Assembly (NCBI GenBank): GCA_019347575.1
Contig: JAHWKY010000018.1
Coordinates: forward strand, 1-64,000
DNA length: 64,000 nt
Reading direction: 5' to 3'
Source of the DNA: Actinomycetota bacterium
GTDB taxonomy: Bacteria > Actinomycetota > Nitriliruptoria > Nitriliruptorales > Nitriliruptoraceae
Made by a program: the position numbers and the translations under genes. The notes beneath the pieces were generated by a model. The model did no database searches. It saw only the letters and a list, made by a program, of their open reading frames with translations, and had not been told where the DNA came from. Positions 42,497 through 51,699 of this stretch are shown here, in pieces (position 1 is the stretch's first letter; every line of letters begins with the position of its first letter).

Positions 42497-43864
42497 GTGA
42501 CCACGACCGTGAACCCCACGACCGGCGAGCCGCTCGAGGAGTACCCCGACCACGATGCCGACGAGGTCGCGTGGCGTCTCGCGCGCGCCTGGACCGGCTA
42601 CGAGCACTGGGCCGCGCGCCCGCTCGACGAGCGCCTCGACCTGCTGCGATCGGTGGCGGACTCGCTCGAGTCGCGCAAGCCCGAACTCGCCCGCCTCATG
42701 ACGCAGGAGATGGGCAAGCCCATCGCGCAAGCCGAGGCCGAGGTCGACAAGTGCGCCTGGGTGTGCCGCCACTACGCCGAGCACGCCCCGAAGTACCTCG
42801 AGCGGCGTGAGATCGACACCGACGCTGCCCGCAGCTACGTGCGGTTCGATCCACTGGGCCCGGTGTTCGCCGTGATGCCGTGGAACTTCCCCCTCTGGCA
42901 GGTGTTCCGCTTCGCGGCCCCGTCCATCGCGCTCGGCAACGTCGGCCTGCTGAAGCACGCCACCAACGTGACCGGCTGCTCACTCGCGATCGAGGGGGTC
43001 TTCGCCGGGGCCGGGGCGCCCGATGGCGTCTTCCAGGCGCTGCTGATCGACCACGACCAGGCGGCGACGGTCATCGCCGACGAACGCGTGCGGGGCGTGA
43101 CGCTGACCGGTTCGAACTCGGCCGGGAAAGTCATCGCATCCCGGGCTGGGGAACACCTCAAGAAGACGGTGCTGGAACTCGGGGGTTCGGATCCCTTCAT
43201 CGTGCTCGACGACGCCGACCTCGACCGAGCTGCCGAGGTGGGCGTGAACTCGCGCCTGATCAACTCCGGCCAGTCGTGCATCGCCGCGAAGCGCTTCATC
43301 GTGCACGCAGCGGTCGCGGACGCCTTCATCGAACGCTTCCGCGCCCGGTTGGAGGCGTTGAGCATCGGCGATCCCTCCGATCGCGACACCGAGGTGGGTC
43401 CTCTGGCCCGGGAGGACCTGCGTGACGACCTGCACGACCAGGTGCAGCGCTCACAGAAGGAGGGCGCGACCCTCGTGACCGGGGGCCAGCCCCTGGATCG
43501 GGCGGGCTTCTTCTACGCGCCGACCCTGCTGACGGACGTCGGACCGCACGTGCCGGCCGGAGCCGAGGAGACCTTCGGACCGGTCGCCGCCGTCATCACC
43601 GTTGCAGACGACGACGATGCCGTCGCCATCGCCAACAGCACCGAGTTCGGGCTCGGAGCCAGCCTCTGGACCCGCGACCTCGACCGCGCGGAGCGGTTGG
43701 CCGGGTCCATCCAGGTGGGGAGCGTGTTCGTCAACGAGCTGGTCAAGTCCGATCCCCGGGTGCCGTTCGGCGGGGTCAAGGGCTCCGGCTACGGCCGCGA
43801 GCTGGGCGAGTTTGGCATCCACGAGTTCGCCAACATCAAGACCGTCTGGGTCGAGCACCCCTGA
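42497..43864 (+). CDS. NAD(P)-dependent aldehyde dehydrogenase (succinate-semialdehyde type)
   Basis: This 455-residue aldehyde dehydrogenase has MPWNFPLWQVFR, the catalytic Glu in LELGGSDPFIV and the nucleophile Cys in NSGQSCIAAKRF. Lengths and motifs are closest to the short succinate-semialdehyde dehydrogenases (GabD/Sad type, about 455 residues). It oxidises an aldehyde to its acid in the cytosol. The GTG at 42497 follows GGAGGT. It stands alone, divergent from hemE, and is followed by a 93-bp repeat and the RNase P RNA on the other strand. Confidence 0.9.
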   Translation: MTTTVNPTTGEPLEEYPDHDADEVAWRLARAWTGYEHWAARPLDERLDLLRSVADSLESRKPELARLMTQEMGKPIAQAEAEVDKCAWVCRHYAEHAPKYLERREIDTDAARSYVRFDPLGPVFAVMPWNFPLWQVFRFAAPSIALGNVGLLKHATNVTGCSLAIEGVFAGAGAPDGVFQALLIDHDQAATVIADERVRGVTLTGSNSAGKVIASRAGEHLKKTVLELGGSDPFIVLDDADLDRAAEVGVNSRLINSGQSCIAAKRFIVHAAVADAFIERFRARLEALSIGDPSDRDTEVGPLAREDLRDDLHDQVQRSQKEGATLVTGGQPLDRAGFFYAPTLLTDVGPHVPAGAEETFGPVAAVITVADDDDAVAIANSTEFGLGASLWTRDLDRAERLAGSIQVGSVFVNELVKSDPRVPFGGVKGSGYGRELGEFGIHEFANIKTVWVEHP

Positions 43865-43890
43865 ACCCCGACCGCTACGACGAACGTCCG

Positions 43891-43983
43891 GGTCCCCATG
43901 CGCCCCGAGCGGCCGAGACCGCGCTCTCGGCCGCGGATGTACCGCGACGGCCCTATCGACGACGCGGATGCGGCGTCGCCAAG
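43891..43983. repeat. 93-bp hairpin-rich interspersed repeat, copy 1
   Basis: The unit begins GGTCCCCATGCG, contains a CCGAGA-CCGCGC-TCTCGG hairpin, then CCCTATCGACGACGCGGATG and ends GGCGTCGCCAAG. Two further copies occur at 62037-62129 and 62168-62260 in the same orientation. This copy fills the gap between the aldehyde dehydrogenase gene and the 3' end of the RNase P RNA, and compensated changes in the hairpin (CGGCCGAGA here, CCGTCGAGA in the others) keep it paired. Confidence 0.82.
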
Positions 43984-43987
43984 ATGA

Positions 43988-44366
43988 GGACGAGTCGGGG
44001 TGTAAGCCGGATCCTGTCCCCGGCGGTGGTTGCCCGCCGCCGGGTGGCGACCATCCATCTGGGACGCCGGTCACCCGACGCCTCGTGCGGCCTACCTGGG
44101 ACGTGACGGGCGGGCCACCCTGTCCCTGCTTGGCCTTGCTCCAGGTGGGGTTTACCGAGCCGCCCCGGTCACCCGAGGCGCTGGTGGTCTCTTACACCAC
44201 CTTTCCACCCTTGCCTGTGCTGCCGGAGCAGCCATCGGCGGTCTGTTTCTGTGGCACTGTCCGCGTGTCACCACGCCTGGGCGTTACCCAGCACCCTGCC
44301 CTGTGGAGTCCGGACTTTCCTCACCGGAGCGCGAAGCTCCGGCGCGGCCGCCTCCCCGACTCGTCC
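43988..44366 (-). ncRNA. rnpB: RNase P RNA (class A)
   Basis: Read on the minus strand, the sequence has the hallmark core GAGGAAAGTCCGGACTCC followed by CAGGGCAGGGTG, and further along ACAGAAACAGACCGCC and the 3' GGATCCGGCTTACA. The ends pair: GGACGAGTCGGGG and its complement at 43988-44000 and 44354-44366 form helix P1. The length of about 379 nt is right for an actinobacterial class A RNA, the catalytic part of the tRNA 5'-maturation enzyme. A possible -10 (TACCCT) lies about 16 bases upstream on the minus strand. Confidence 0.97.
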
Positions 44367-44394
44367 AACACCTGAGGGTACGTGACGCGGCCGG

Positions 44395-44442
44395 ACTTCT
44401 CCCCCGGTCGTCCTGGATATCCAGAGAGACCGGGGGAGAAGT
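44395..44442. terminator. 15-bp stem hairpin ahead of rnpB
   Basis: ACTTCTCCCCCGGTC at 44395-44409 pairs perfectly with 44428-44442. Inside the loop is the palindrome CTGGATATCCAG (44413-44424). It begins at the stop codon of the minus-strand gene ending at 44443, so it should end that transcript and insulate rnpB. Confidence 0.75.
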
Positions 44443-44955
44443 TCAGGCGAGCTGCTTGAACACGAAGCCGAGGGTCACCTCGGCGACCGTCCCCTCGGCA
44501 TCGGAGACATCGACGTCGACGTCGCAGACGGCGCGTTCCCCAGCATCCACGGCCGCCTGGATGGCCGCGGCCTCGTCCGTCCCGAACGTCGCGGTCGCCA
44601 CCAGCTCGCCCCGCGCCGGCTTGCGGTAGCGCACGCGCAGGTCGCGCACCAGCGGCAGGTAGCCGGCCGCGTACAGGGGACCGAGGCGCGAGCCCACCGC
44701 GGTCGCCCCCGCGAGCTCGGCCGGAGCGAGCTCGGCGATGGCGTGGACGGTTCCGATGTGGTTGTCGAGCGGAGGGTCCTCGCGCAACACCGTCTGGGCG
44801 TGTCCCGGTTCGACCGAGCGGACCTCGACACCCGTGTGCTGGTTGAACGGCAGGCGCTCTCCCGCCTCCGCGAGGACGTCGGCGAGCGGCTGTCCGCCCG
44901 CATCGGCGACCTCGAGCAGCTCGCGAGCGAACGCTGTCGCGTCGAACGGTTCCAC
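44443..44955 (-). CDS. Hotdog-fold thioesterase-like protein (DUF4442-like)
   Basis: This 170-residue protein resembles the DUF4442 hotdog group: PFNQHTGVEVRSVEPGHAQTVL, then DNHIGTVHAIAELAPAELAG, where the Asn-His and His-Ala segment matches the acyl-thioesterase active region, and a long beta strand DLRVRYRKPARGELVATATF. Such proteins hydrolyse or bind acyl-CoA; the specificity is unknown. The start is ATG 44955. It is a single-gene unit closed by the hairpin at 44395-44442 and divergent from the aminotransferase gene. Confidence 0.82.
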   Translation of the reverse strand: MEPFDATAFARELLEVADAGGQPLADVLAEAGERLPFNQHTGVEVRSVEPGHAQTVLREDPPLDNHIGTVHAIAELAPAELAGATAVGSRLGPLYAAGYLPLVRDLRVRYRKPARGELVATATFGTDEAAAIQAAVDAGERAVCDVDVDVSDAEGTVAEVTLGFVFKQLA

Positions 44956-45068
44956 ACGATCCCTCCGGCCGAACGAGCCGCTACAGGAAGTGGTGCCTCA
45001 CCGAACCAGGGTCACGCTCGCGACCACGGAGTCGCGCCACCACCCCCGACCTGACACGATGCAGCCCC

Positions 45069-45875
45069 GTGAGCACCGAGACCGCCCCGACCCGTGTCCC
45101 GACGCCGATCGCGTGGATGGAGGGTCGGGTCGTTCCCGCGTCCGAGGCGACCGTGCCTCTGCTCGACGACGGGTTCCTGCGCGGGGACGCGGTGTTCGAG
45201 ACCATCCTCGTCCGCCACGGGCGTACCCACGCCCTCGACCGTCACCTCGCCAGGATGCGGCGGTCGGCCAAGACCGTCGGCGTGCGGATCCCGGTCCTGC
45301 GTCACGTCGTTGGCGATCTGCTGGCCGCCTGGGGCGACCGGGATGGGGCCCTCAAGCTCGTCGTCACTCGCAGCGGGCTCGTCCGCGGCCTCCTGTCGCA
45401 ACCGGTGTGGCCGGAGGTGCTCGCGCTCGTCGCGGTCGAGGTGCCGTGGCGCACCGCGCTGTCGGGCGCCAAGACCCTGTCGTACGCGACCAACCAGTGG
45501 GTCACCCGGCACGCCCAGGAGCGGCACGGTGACGACGGCGTGATCACAGTGGACGGCATCGTCCACGAGCTACCGACCGCCGCGATCGCGTGGGTCCGGA
45601 ACGGGACGGTGCACGCACCCGACCATCGCGAGCTGCCGATCCTGGAGTCGGTGACGCTGCGCGAGCTGCGCGAGATCACCGACGTCGAGCTCGGCGTGTA
45701 CGAGCTCGACCAGCTCCGGGGCGCCGACGAGGTGTTCGTGCTGTCCGCCACACGGCCACTCCTCCCGGTCCACGCGCTCGAGGACGTAGCCTTCGCCGCA
45801 CCGGGCCCCCTCAGCACCGAGCTGCGCGACCGGTTCGCCCAGCACATCGAGGCGTCGCTCGACCCCCGCCCCTGA
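45069..45875 (+). CDS. Class IV aminotransferase / aminodeoxychorismate lyase-like
   Basis: This 268-residue PLP enzyme of fold type IV has DDGFLRGDAVFETI near the N-terminus, the PLP lysine in GAKTLSYATNQ, and the C-terminal LRGADEVFVLSATRPLLPV that binds the cofactor phosphate region. Family members are PabC (4-amino-4-deoxychorismate lyase, folate), D-amino-acid aminotransferase and IlvE. Its short length and lack of neighbours fit PabC or a D-amino-acid enzyme better than IlvE. The GTG at 45069 is the first start that gives a full domain. Confidence 0.85.
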   Translation: MSTETAPTRVPTPIAWMEGRVVPASEATVPLLDDGFLRGDAVFETILVRHGRTHALDRHLARMRRSAKTVGVRIPVLRHVVGDLLAAWGDRDGALKLVVTRSGLVRGLLSQPVWPEVLALVAVEVPWRTALSGAKTLSYATNQWVTRHAQERHGDDGVITVDGIVHELPTAAIAWVRNGTVHAPDHRELPILESVTLRELREITDVELGVYELDQLRGADEVFVLSATRPLLPVHALEDVAFAAPGPLSTELRDRFAQHIEASLDPRP

Positions 45876-45947
45876 GGGTCTCGCACGACGGGGAGGCTCG
45901 ACGAAGGACGGGGCCGCCTCGCCCAAGCCCGGCGCGGTCCGACTACC

Positions 45948-47387
45948 GTGGGAACGCACAGATCCGAGGCAGCGGAAGACGTGGCACGAGGCCGCAAGGG
46001 CAGGACCGACCGCCGGCTGGTGATCGTCGCCAACCGCCTACCGGTCAAGCGGGTACGCGGTGCGTGGCGGGCCAGTGCCGGCGGCCTGGTGACGGCGTTG
46101 CGTCCGGTCATCGAGGAGCAGGGCGGCGCCTGGATCGGTTGGGACGGGGGTGCGGAGGACATCCCCCAGCGGGTCGAGGGCTTCAACGCCGACCTGCACC
46201 CGGTCGGTCTGAGCCGCGCCCAGATCCAGGGTTACTACCACGGCTTCGCGAACCGGACCCTGTGGCCCTTGTTCCACGATCTGATCGAAGCACCGATCAT
46301 CGACCGTCGGTGGTGGGAGGTCTACCGCGACGTCAACCACGACTTCGCCGATGCGACCGTCAAGGTCGACACCGACAACGCGCTCGTGTGGGTCCACGAC
46401 TACCACCTGATGCTCGTGCCTCAGCTGCTCCGCGAGCGCGGTCTGACCGGCCCCGTGGGGTACTTCCTGCACATCCCCTTCCCACCGCCCGAGCTCGTTG
46501 CCCGACTACCGTGGCGTGACGAGCTACTCGAAGGGCTGCTCGGTGCCGACGTCGTGGGTTTCCACACCGAGCGGTACCGCACCAACTTCGTCGACGCGGT
46601 CCGCCGAGTCGTCCCCGACGTCGCCGTGCGTGGCAGACGGCTGGTGCTGCCCGACGGCCGCCGTGTCCGCACGATCGCACGAGCGATCTCGATCGACGCC
46701 GACGAGTACGCCGCCCTGGCGACCAACCCACGCACCGAGCAGGAACTCGAGACGCTCCGGGCGCAGTTCGAGGGTCGACGCGTGCTCCTCGGCATCGACC
46801 GCCTCGACTACACCAAGGGCATCAGGCATCGGCTCCAGGCCATCGAGCAGCTGCTCGAACGGCGTGGGGACCTACGTCGCTCGGTCGCGTTCGTGCAGGT
46901 CGCGGTGCCGAGCCGGGATGACGTCAAGGAGTACCGCGAGCTGCGAGAGGAGGTCGAGTACACGATCGGCCGCCTCAACGGCCGGTTCACCGAGCCCGGC
47001 TCCGACGTGCCCGTCCACTACCTCTACCGCTCGGTGCCACCGCCCCGCCTCGCCGCGTACTACCGCCTCGCTGACGCCATGCTGGTCACACCGTTGAAGG
47101 ACGGCATGAACCTCGTCGCGAAGGAGTTCGTCGTCGTCCAGAACGCGGCCGAGGGCTCCGGAGCGTTGGTGCTCAGCGAGTTCGCCGGCGCGGCCCTCGA
47201 GCTCGACGGGGCGCTGCTGTGCAACCCCTTCGACGTCGAAGGCCTGTCTCTGAAGATCGAAGACGCGCTCGCCCTACCCGAGCAAGACCGCCGAAGACGT
47301 CTCCAGCGGATGGCATCTCGGGTACACCACAACGATGTGTACGCGTGGGTGCGTGCACAGTTGGGCGAGCTCGCGGAGGTCTCGTGA
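45948..47387 (+). CDS. otsA: Trehalose-6-phosphate synthase
   Basis: This 479-residue GT20 enzyme makes trehalose-6-phosphate from UDP-glucose and glucose-6-phosphate. It shows VIVANRLPV, the glycine-rich SAGGLVTAL, WVHDYHLMLVPQLLR, FFLHIPFP-like GYFLHIPFPPPE, GIDRLDYTKGI and the donor-site DGMNLVAKEFV. The start is uncertain: GTG 45948 has no ribosome binding site; GTG 45981 has only a close GGAAG. The stop overlaps the start of the phosphatase-glucosidase fusion (GTGA), so synthesis and dephosphorylation are co-produced. It probably answers osmotic or drying stress. Confidence 0.95.
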   Translation: MGTHRSEAAEDVARGRKGRTDRRLVIVANRLPVKRVRGAWRASAGGLVTALRPVIEEQGGAWIGWDGGAEDIPQRVEGFNADLHPVGLSRAQIQGYYHGFANRTLWPLFHDLIEAPIIDRRWWEVYRDVNHDFADATVKVDTDNALVWVHDYHLMLVPQLLRERGLTGPVGYFLHIPFPPPELVARLPWRDELLEGLLGADVVGFHTERYRTNFVDAVRRVVPDVAVRGRRLVLPDGRRVRTIARAISIDADEYAALATNPRTEQELETLRAQFEGRRVLLGIDRLDYTKGIRHRLQAIEQLLERRGDLRRSVAFVQVAVPSRDDVKEYRELREEVEYTIGRLNGRFTEPGSDVPVHYLYRSVPPPRLAAYYRLADAMLVTPLKDGMNLVAKEFVVVQNAAEGSGALVLSEFAGAALELDGALLCNPFDVEGLSLKIEDALALPEQDRRRRLQRMASRVHHNDVYAWVRAQLGELAEVS

Positions 47388-50038
47388 GGCGGTACGCGGA
47401 CGACCTGTCGGCGATCCTCGCACAGCTTGGCGACCTCGAACGACGGTTCCTGATCCTCGATTTCGACGGGACGCTCAGCTGGATCGTCGACCACCCCGAC
47501 GACGCCCAGCTCGCCGACGGCGCCGAGGCGGCGGTCCGCGAGCTCGCGGACCGCATCACCGTCGTCGTCCTCAGCGGTCGCAGCGCAGACGATGTCAGCT
47601 CGCGGCTCGGCGACCTCGCGCTCACCGTCATCGGGGGTCACGGCACGGAGGTGATCCAACGCGACGGCGAGCGTGCGGCCGTCGGCGATGTCGGAGACGT
47701 CACCGCCGAGCTCGACGAGATCTGGAGCGAACTCGAGCAGCTCGTGGACGCTTCGAGCGGTTGGCAGCTCGAGCGCAAGAAGACCTCGATCGCGGTGCAC
47801 CACCGCCGGGTCGCACCCGAGGTCGTCGCCCACCAGCTCCCCGAGGTCGCTTCCACCCTCGAACGGCACACCGCCGACGGCTGGCAGCTGCTGCGCGGCA
47901 AGGCCGTCCTCGAACTGCGGCGCGCCGGCACCGACAAGGGCGACGCCGTACGGTGGATCGCGCGGGAGCACCCAGGGTTGATCCCGTTTGTGCTCGGCGA
48001 CGACGTCACCGACGAGGACGCGTTCGAGGCGGCCGAGGATCTGGGCGGCGATGCCATCCTCGTCGCCGACCGACCCCGTCCCACGGCGGCACGGTGGCGG
48101 CTCGAGGATCCCAACCGCGTCGTGGAGTTCCTCCGGAAACTCGCCGTCGGCGAGGCCGACCGTCCGGTGGTGCGGGTCGAGACCGACGGTCGCCACCCGA
48201 TCGGGTCCTACGGGATGATCGGGGACTCGCGCACGGCCGCGCTCGTGTCCCCCGACGCCTCGGTGGACTGGCTCTGCGTCCCGAGGTTCGATTCCCCCAG
48301 CGTCTTCGCGGCGCTGCTCGACCCCGTCCGTGGTGGTCGTTTCCGCATCCGGCCGGCGGGTCCAGCCCTCACCGTCCAGCGCACCTACCTCGGCGAGACC
48401 AACGTCCTCGTCACACGGTTCGTCGACCGCGGGAACCCGGTCATGACGGTCACTGACTTCTTCGTGTACTCACGCGTGAACGCGTTCGACGCGACCCACA
48501 CCGGTCACCTGCTCCTCCGCCGTGTCGAGGCCTTCCGCGACGTCACCGTCGACGTCGATTTCCAGCCGAGGTTCGACTACGCGCGTGCACGGACCGATGT
48601 CGAACTCGTCGAGGACGGCGCCGTGGGGCGCGCAGGGGTCGACTGGATCCGCGTGCGCTCACCCGAGGTGGCCTTCCAGGTACGCACCCACGAAGACGGT
48701 CTCCCGGCTGCGGTCGCCCAGCTCGACCTGCATCCCGGAGACGACCTGTGGTTCCGGCTCGAGACGACCGGGAGCGAACGCGGCCCCCACAACCACCTGT
48801 CCCCTGCGGAGCTGCTCGACCTCACCGTCCGTACCTGGGGCCGCTGGGCGCACTTGATCGACTACACGGGGCCCTGGCGCGACCTGGTCGTCCGCTCGGC
48901 TCTGCTGCTGAAGGGCTTGGTCTACGAGCCCACGGGCGCGCTCGTCGCCGCCCCGACGACGAGTCTTCCCGAGACGCTCGGAGGCGAGCGGAACTGGGAC
49001 TACCGGTTCGCCTGGATCCGCGACTCGGCGTACGTGCTCGAGACGTTCCTGCGCATCGGGCACGCGCGCGAGGCCGAGACCTTCATCCGCTGGCTGTCCG
49101 AGCTCAGCGACCGCATCGGCGGTGCCAACGCGCTCCGGCCGCTGTACCGCATCACCGGCGAGGAGGATCTCACGGAGTTCGAGCTCGAGCACCTCAACGG
49201 GTACGCCGACTCGCGCCCCGTGCGCATCGGCAACGGTGCCGCCAGCCAGCTCCAGCTCGACATCTACGGGGCCGCCATGCAGCTGGGCTACCTCACCGAG
49301 CAGTTCGGCGGCGAGGTCCCCGCAGCTCGCTGGCCCGTGATCCGTGAGTTGGTCGGGACCGTCATCGAGCGCTGGCGCGACCCCGACAGCGGTCTGTGGG
49401 AGATCCGCTCCGCTCCGCGCCACCACACCTTCAGCAAGTTCCAGTGCTGGCTGGCGGTCGACCGCGCGATCCGCATCGGTCGCGGACTGGGGCTGCGTGC
49501 TCCCTACGAGCGCTGGCAGGGCGTCGCCGACGAGATCTCGGACTCGATCCTCGAGCACGGCTACGACGACGAGGTGGGTTCGTTCGTCCAGGCCTACGGA
49601 TCGAAGGAGCTGGACGCATCGGTGCTGCTGCTGCCCCTCCGCGGGTTCCTCCCTCCCCGCGATCACCGGGTGCGCGGCACCGTCGCCGCGGTCCGCCGTG
49701 AGCTCGAGATCGCGGACGGTTTGCTCCTGCGGTACCGGTCCCGCGACGGCCTCCGAGGCGAGGAGGGCGCGTTCCTGATGTGCTCGTTCTGGCTCGTCGA
49801 GTTGCTCGCTCGCATGGGCGAGCTCGACGAGGCCGTACGCATCTTCGAACGTCTGGTGTCGTTCGCCGGCACGCTAGGGCTGTACGCGGAGGAGCTCGAC
49901 CCCGCGACGCACGAGCACCTCGGGAACTTCCCTCAGGGGTTCACCCACATGGGCCTGATCGGCGCAGCCACCGCGATCGACGAGGAGCTGCACGCGCACG
50001 AGCGATCGGTCCGCGGCATCAACTCCACCCGCGTGTAA
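47384..50038 (+). CDS. Trehalose-6-phosphatase fused to GH15 glucosidase/trehalase
   Basis: This 884-residue fusion starts with an OtsB domain (residues 1 to about 255): HAD motif DFDGTL, SGRSADDV, the Lys in GKAVLELR, and GDDVTDEDAF. The rest is a GH15 glucoamylase/trehalase-like enzyme with N-terminal beta-sandwich (GSYGMIGDSRTAALVSPDAS) and barrel motifs RNWDYRFAWIRDSAYVLE, SGLWEIR and YAEELDP. Mycobacterial GH15 proteins include true trehalases, so one chain may form trehalose from the phosphate and also split it, or the GH15 part may act on another glucoside. It is coupled to otsA. Confidence 0.93.
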   Translation: MRRYADDLSAILAQLGDLERRFLILDFDGTLSWIVDHPDDAQLADGAEAAVRELADRITVVVLSGRSADDVSSRLGDLALTVIGGHGTEVIQRDGERAAVGDVGDVTAELDEIWSELEQLVDASSGWQLERKKTSIAVHHRRVAPEVVAHQLPEVASTLERHTADGWQLLRGKAVLELRRAGTDKGDAVRWIAREHPGLIPFVLGDDVTDEDAFEAAEDLGGDAILVADRPRPTAARWRLEDPNRVVEFLRKLAVGEADRPVVRVETDGRHPIGSYGMIGDSRTAALVSPDASVDWLCVPRFDSPSVFAALLDPVRGGRFRIRPAGPALTVQRTYLGETNVLVTRFVDRGNPVMTVTDFFVYSRVNAFDATHTGHLLLRRVEAFRDVTVDVDFQPRFDYARARTDVELVEDGAVGRAGVDWIRVRSPEVAFQVRTHEDGLPAAVAQLDLHPGDDLWFRLETTGSERGPHNHLSPAELLDLTVRTWGRWAHLIDYTGPWRDLVVRSALLLKGLVYEPTGALVAAPTTSLPETLGGERNWDYRFAWIRDSAYVLETFLRIGHAREAETFIRWLSELSDRIGGANALRPLYRITGEEDLTEFELEHLNGYADSRPVRIGNGAASQLQLDIYGAAMQLGYLTEQFGGEVPAARWPVIRELVGTVIERWRDPDSGLWEIRSAPRHHTFSKFQCWLAVDRAIRIGRGLGLRAPYERWQGVADEISDSILEHGYDDEVGSFVQAYGSKELDASVLLLPLRGFLPPRDHRVRGTVAAVRRELEIADGLLLRYRSRDGLRGEEGAFLMCSFWLVELLARMGELDEAVRIFERLVSFAGTLGLYAEELDPATHEHLGNFPQGFTHMGLIGAATAIDEELHAHERSVRGINSTRV

Positions 50039-50047
50039 GGGGAGCCA

Positions 50048-50944
50048 GTGGCTCGCGACGACGTCACCGCTCGGGCCGCCTCGCGACTCGACCAGCTCGA
50101 GCGCAACCTCGCGCAACCGGCAGTGCGGCTGGCGGTCCTGCTCTCGGTCCTGGCGGTGACGGTCGGTCTGCACGCCGCCACCGAAGATCCCCGGTGGGTG
50201 TGGCTGGCCGCGCTGCCAGCGCTCCTGGCTGGCCTGGTGGGGGGAGCGGGGTCCGGTCTCGTCGTGGCTGGCGTGCTGAGCGGTGGAGCGATCGTCACCG
50301 ACGCGGCACACGGGCTCCAGACGAGCGAGGCGGTCAGCGTCGTCGCCCGCACGCTCTCGCTGCTGGCGCTGGGCGTCACAGGTGGGGTGATCCAGCGCAT
50401 CGAGAGCGAACGCGACACCGCACTGCTGCGCAGCGCCACCGAGGATCCCGTCACCGGTCTGCTGAACGTGCGGGCCTTCTACGACGGGCTGCGCGAGCTG
50501 CGAGACCAGGGCCAGACGTTCAGCATCCTCCTCGCGGACGTCGTGGGCATGAAGCAGCTCAACGAGGAGTTCGGCCACCCCATCGGCACCGAGGCGTTGC
50601 GTGCCCTCGGTCACGCGATCCGCCACTCCGTCAAGCGGGACGACCTCGTCTCACGGATCGGCGGAGACGAGGTCGCGATCGCGCTCGTCGGGGCGGATCC
50701 CCAGGGTGCACGCGCGGCAGCACGCCGGCTGGGGCGGGTGCTCGCGGACGAGGAGTTGATCCTCCCCGACGGCTCTTCGCTGGAGGTCCACGTCTACTTC
50801 GGCATCGCGACGTACCCGGAGAACGCCTCGGACGAGGTCCGGCTGCTCCGTGCGGCCAACCACGCCGTCGACGCCGCGCGGAACCAGGGCCCCGATCAGG
50901 TCGCGGTGAGCACCGACGTCCCCGAGCCGCTCGAAGGTCGGTGA
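50048..50944 (+). CDS. Membrane GGDEF-domain protein
   Basis: This 298-residue protein has three or four N-terminal membrane helices (about 22-120) followed by a GGDEF domain, the c-di-GMP synthase fold. The active loop reads RIGGDEVAIAL, so G-G-D-E is kept and the fifth residue is Val. DPVTGLLNVRAF is the usual domain start. The metal-binding strand LLADVVGMKQLNEEFGH keeps Asp and Asn. The product-inhibition RxxD site reads KRDD, so feedback may be weak. The GTG starts 10 bases after the GH15 stop, with GGGGAGCC upstream. Whether it is active cannot be told from sequence alone. Confidence 0.87.
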   Translation: MARDDVTARAASRLDQLERNLAQPAVRLAVLLSVLAVTVGLHAATEDPRWVWLAALPALLAGLVGGAGSGLVVAGVLSGGAIVTDAAHGLQTSEAVSVVARTLSLLALGVTGGVIQRIESERDTALLRSATEDPVTGLLNVRAFYDGLRELRDQGQTFSILLADVVGMKQLNEEFGHPIGTEALRALGHAIRHSVKRDDLVSRIGGDEVAIALVGADPQGARAAARRLGRVLADEELILPDGSSLEVHVYFGIATYPENASDEVRLLRAANHAVDAARNQGPDQVAVSTDVPEPLEGR

Positions 50945-50948
50945 GCGG

Positions 50949-51686
50949 TCAGCTGCTGACGACCAGGATGCGGCGGCACTCGGGGCAGCGGGTCAACGGC
51001 GGGCCATCCAACAGCTCACCGATCTCCGCGCGCGGCAGTTCGATGCGACAACCCGTGCACATGTCGCCCTTCAGCTCTCCCACGCCGATGCCACCGAACT
51101 CGGCCGCGGCCGCGTCGTAGCTGGCCAGCATGTCCGCCGGGAGCGTCTCACGTTCGCGATCGACCACCGCCTTGGCCTCCGCCAGGTCGGCGAGCAGACC
51201 CTCGGCAGCCTCGTCACGCGCCGTCGTGAGCCCGGCGATCTCGGTGTCGAACTCGTCGCGCTTGGCCCCGAGCTGGTCCATCTCCTTGGTGATGGTGTCA
51301 CGCCTCTCCATCGCCTCGAGCAGGTGGTCCTCGTGCTCGCTGATGCGTCGCTGGGTCGAGTCGATCTCGGCCCGCATCCCCTGCAGTTCGCGTGGGTTGG
51401 AGATCTCGCCGGAGTACAACCGCTGCTGCTCGTCGGCCTTGCGCTGAGTGAGCAGCCCCACCTCGCCCTCGAGCTTGTTCACCTCGCCGGAAGCCACCTC
51501 CAACTGGACGCGCCGTTCGTCGTGGGCGCGGTCGACGGTCTCACGCTTCACGGCCACGTCATCGAGGGCCTGCTGTTCCTGGAGGTTGTCCAGCTGGTGT
51601 TGCAGACGACGGACATCCTTGTCGGCCCGCTGGAGGCGCAGCAGCGCTTGGAGTTGCTCGGGTGTCGGCGTGGACTCTTCGCTCAC
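50949..51686 (-). CDS. Coiled-coil C4 zinc-ribbon protein
   Basis: This 245-residue protein is almost entirely helical coiled coil (residues 12-190) with a C-terminal zinc ribbon: CTGC and CPEC (CxxC...CxxC). It is the conserved actinobacterial family near the NIF3-like gene, related to chlamydial CT398, thought to bind nucleic acid or RNA-processing factors. The NIF3-like gene is upstream on the same strand with a 13-base gap. The ATG is at 51686, with the gene ending 5 bases from the convergent GGDEF gene. Confidence 0.87.
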   Translation of the reverse strand: MSEESTPTPEQLQALLRLQRADKDVRRLQHQLDNLQEQQALDDVAVKRETVDRAHDERRVQLEVASGEVNKLEGEVGLLTQRKADEQQRLYSGEISNPRELQGMRAEIDSTQRRISEHEDHLLEAMERRDTITKEMDQLGAKRDEFDTEIAGLTTARDEAAEGLLADLAEAKAVVDRERETLPADMLASYDAAAAEFGGIGVGELKGDMCTGCRIELPRAEIGELLDGPPLTRCPECRRILVVSS

Positions 51687-51699
51687 AGGACCTCCACGG

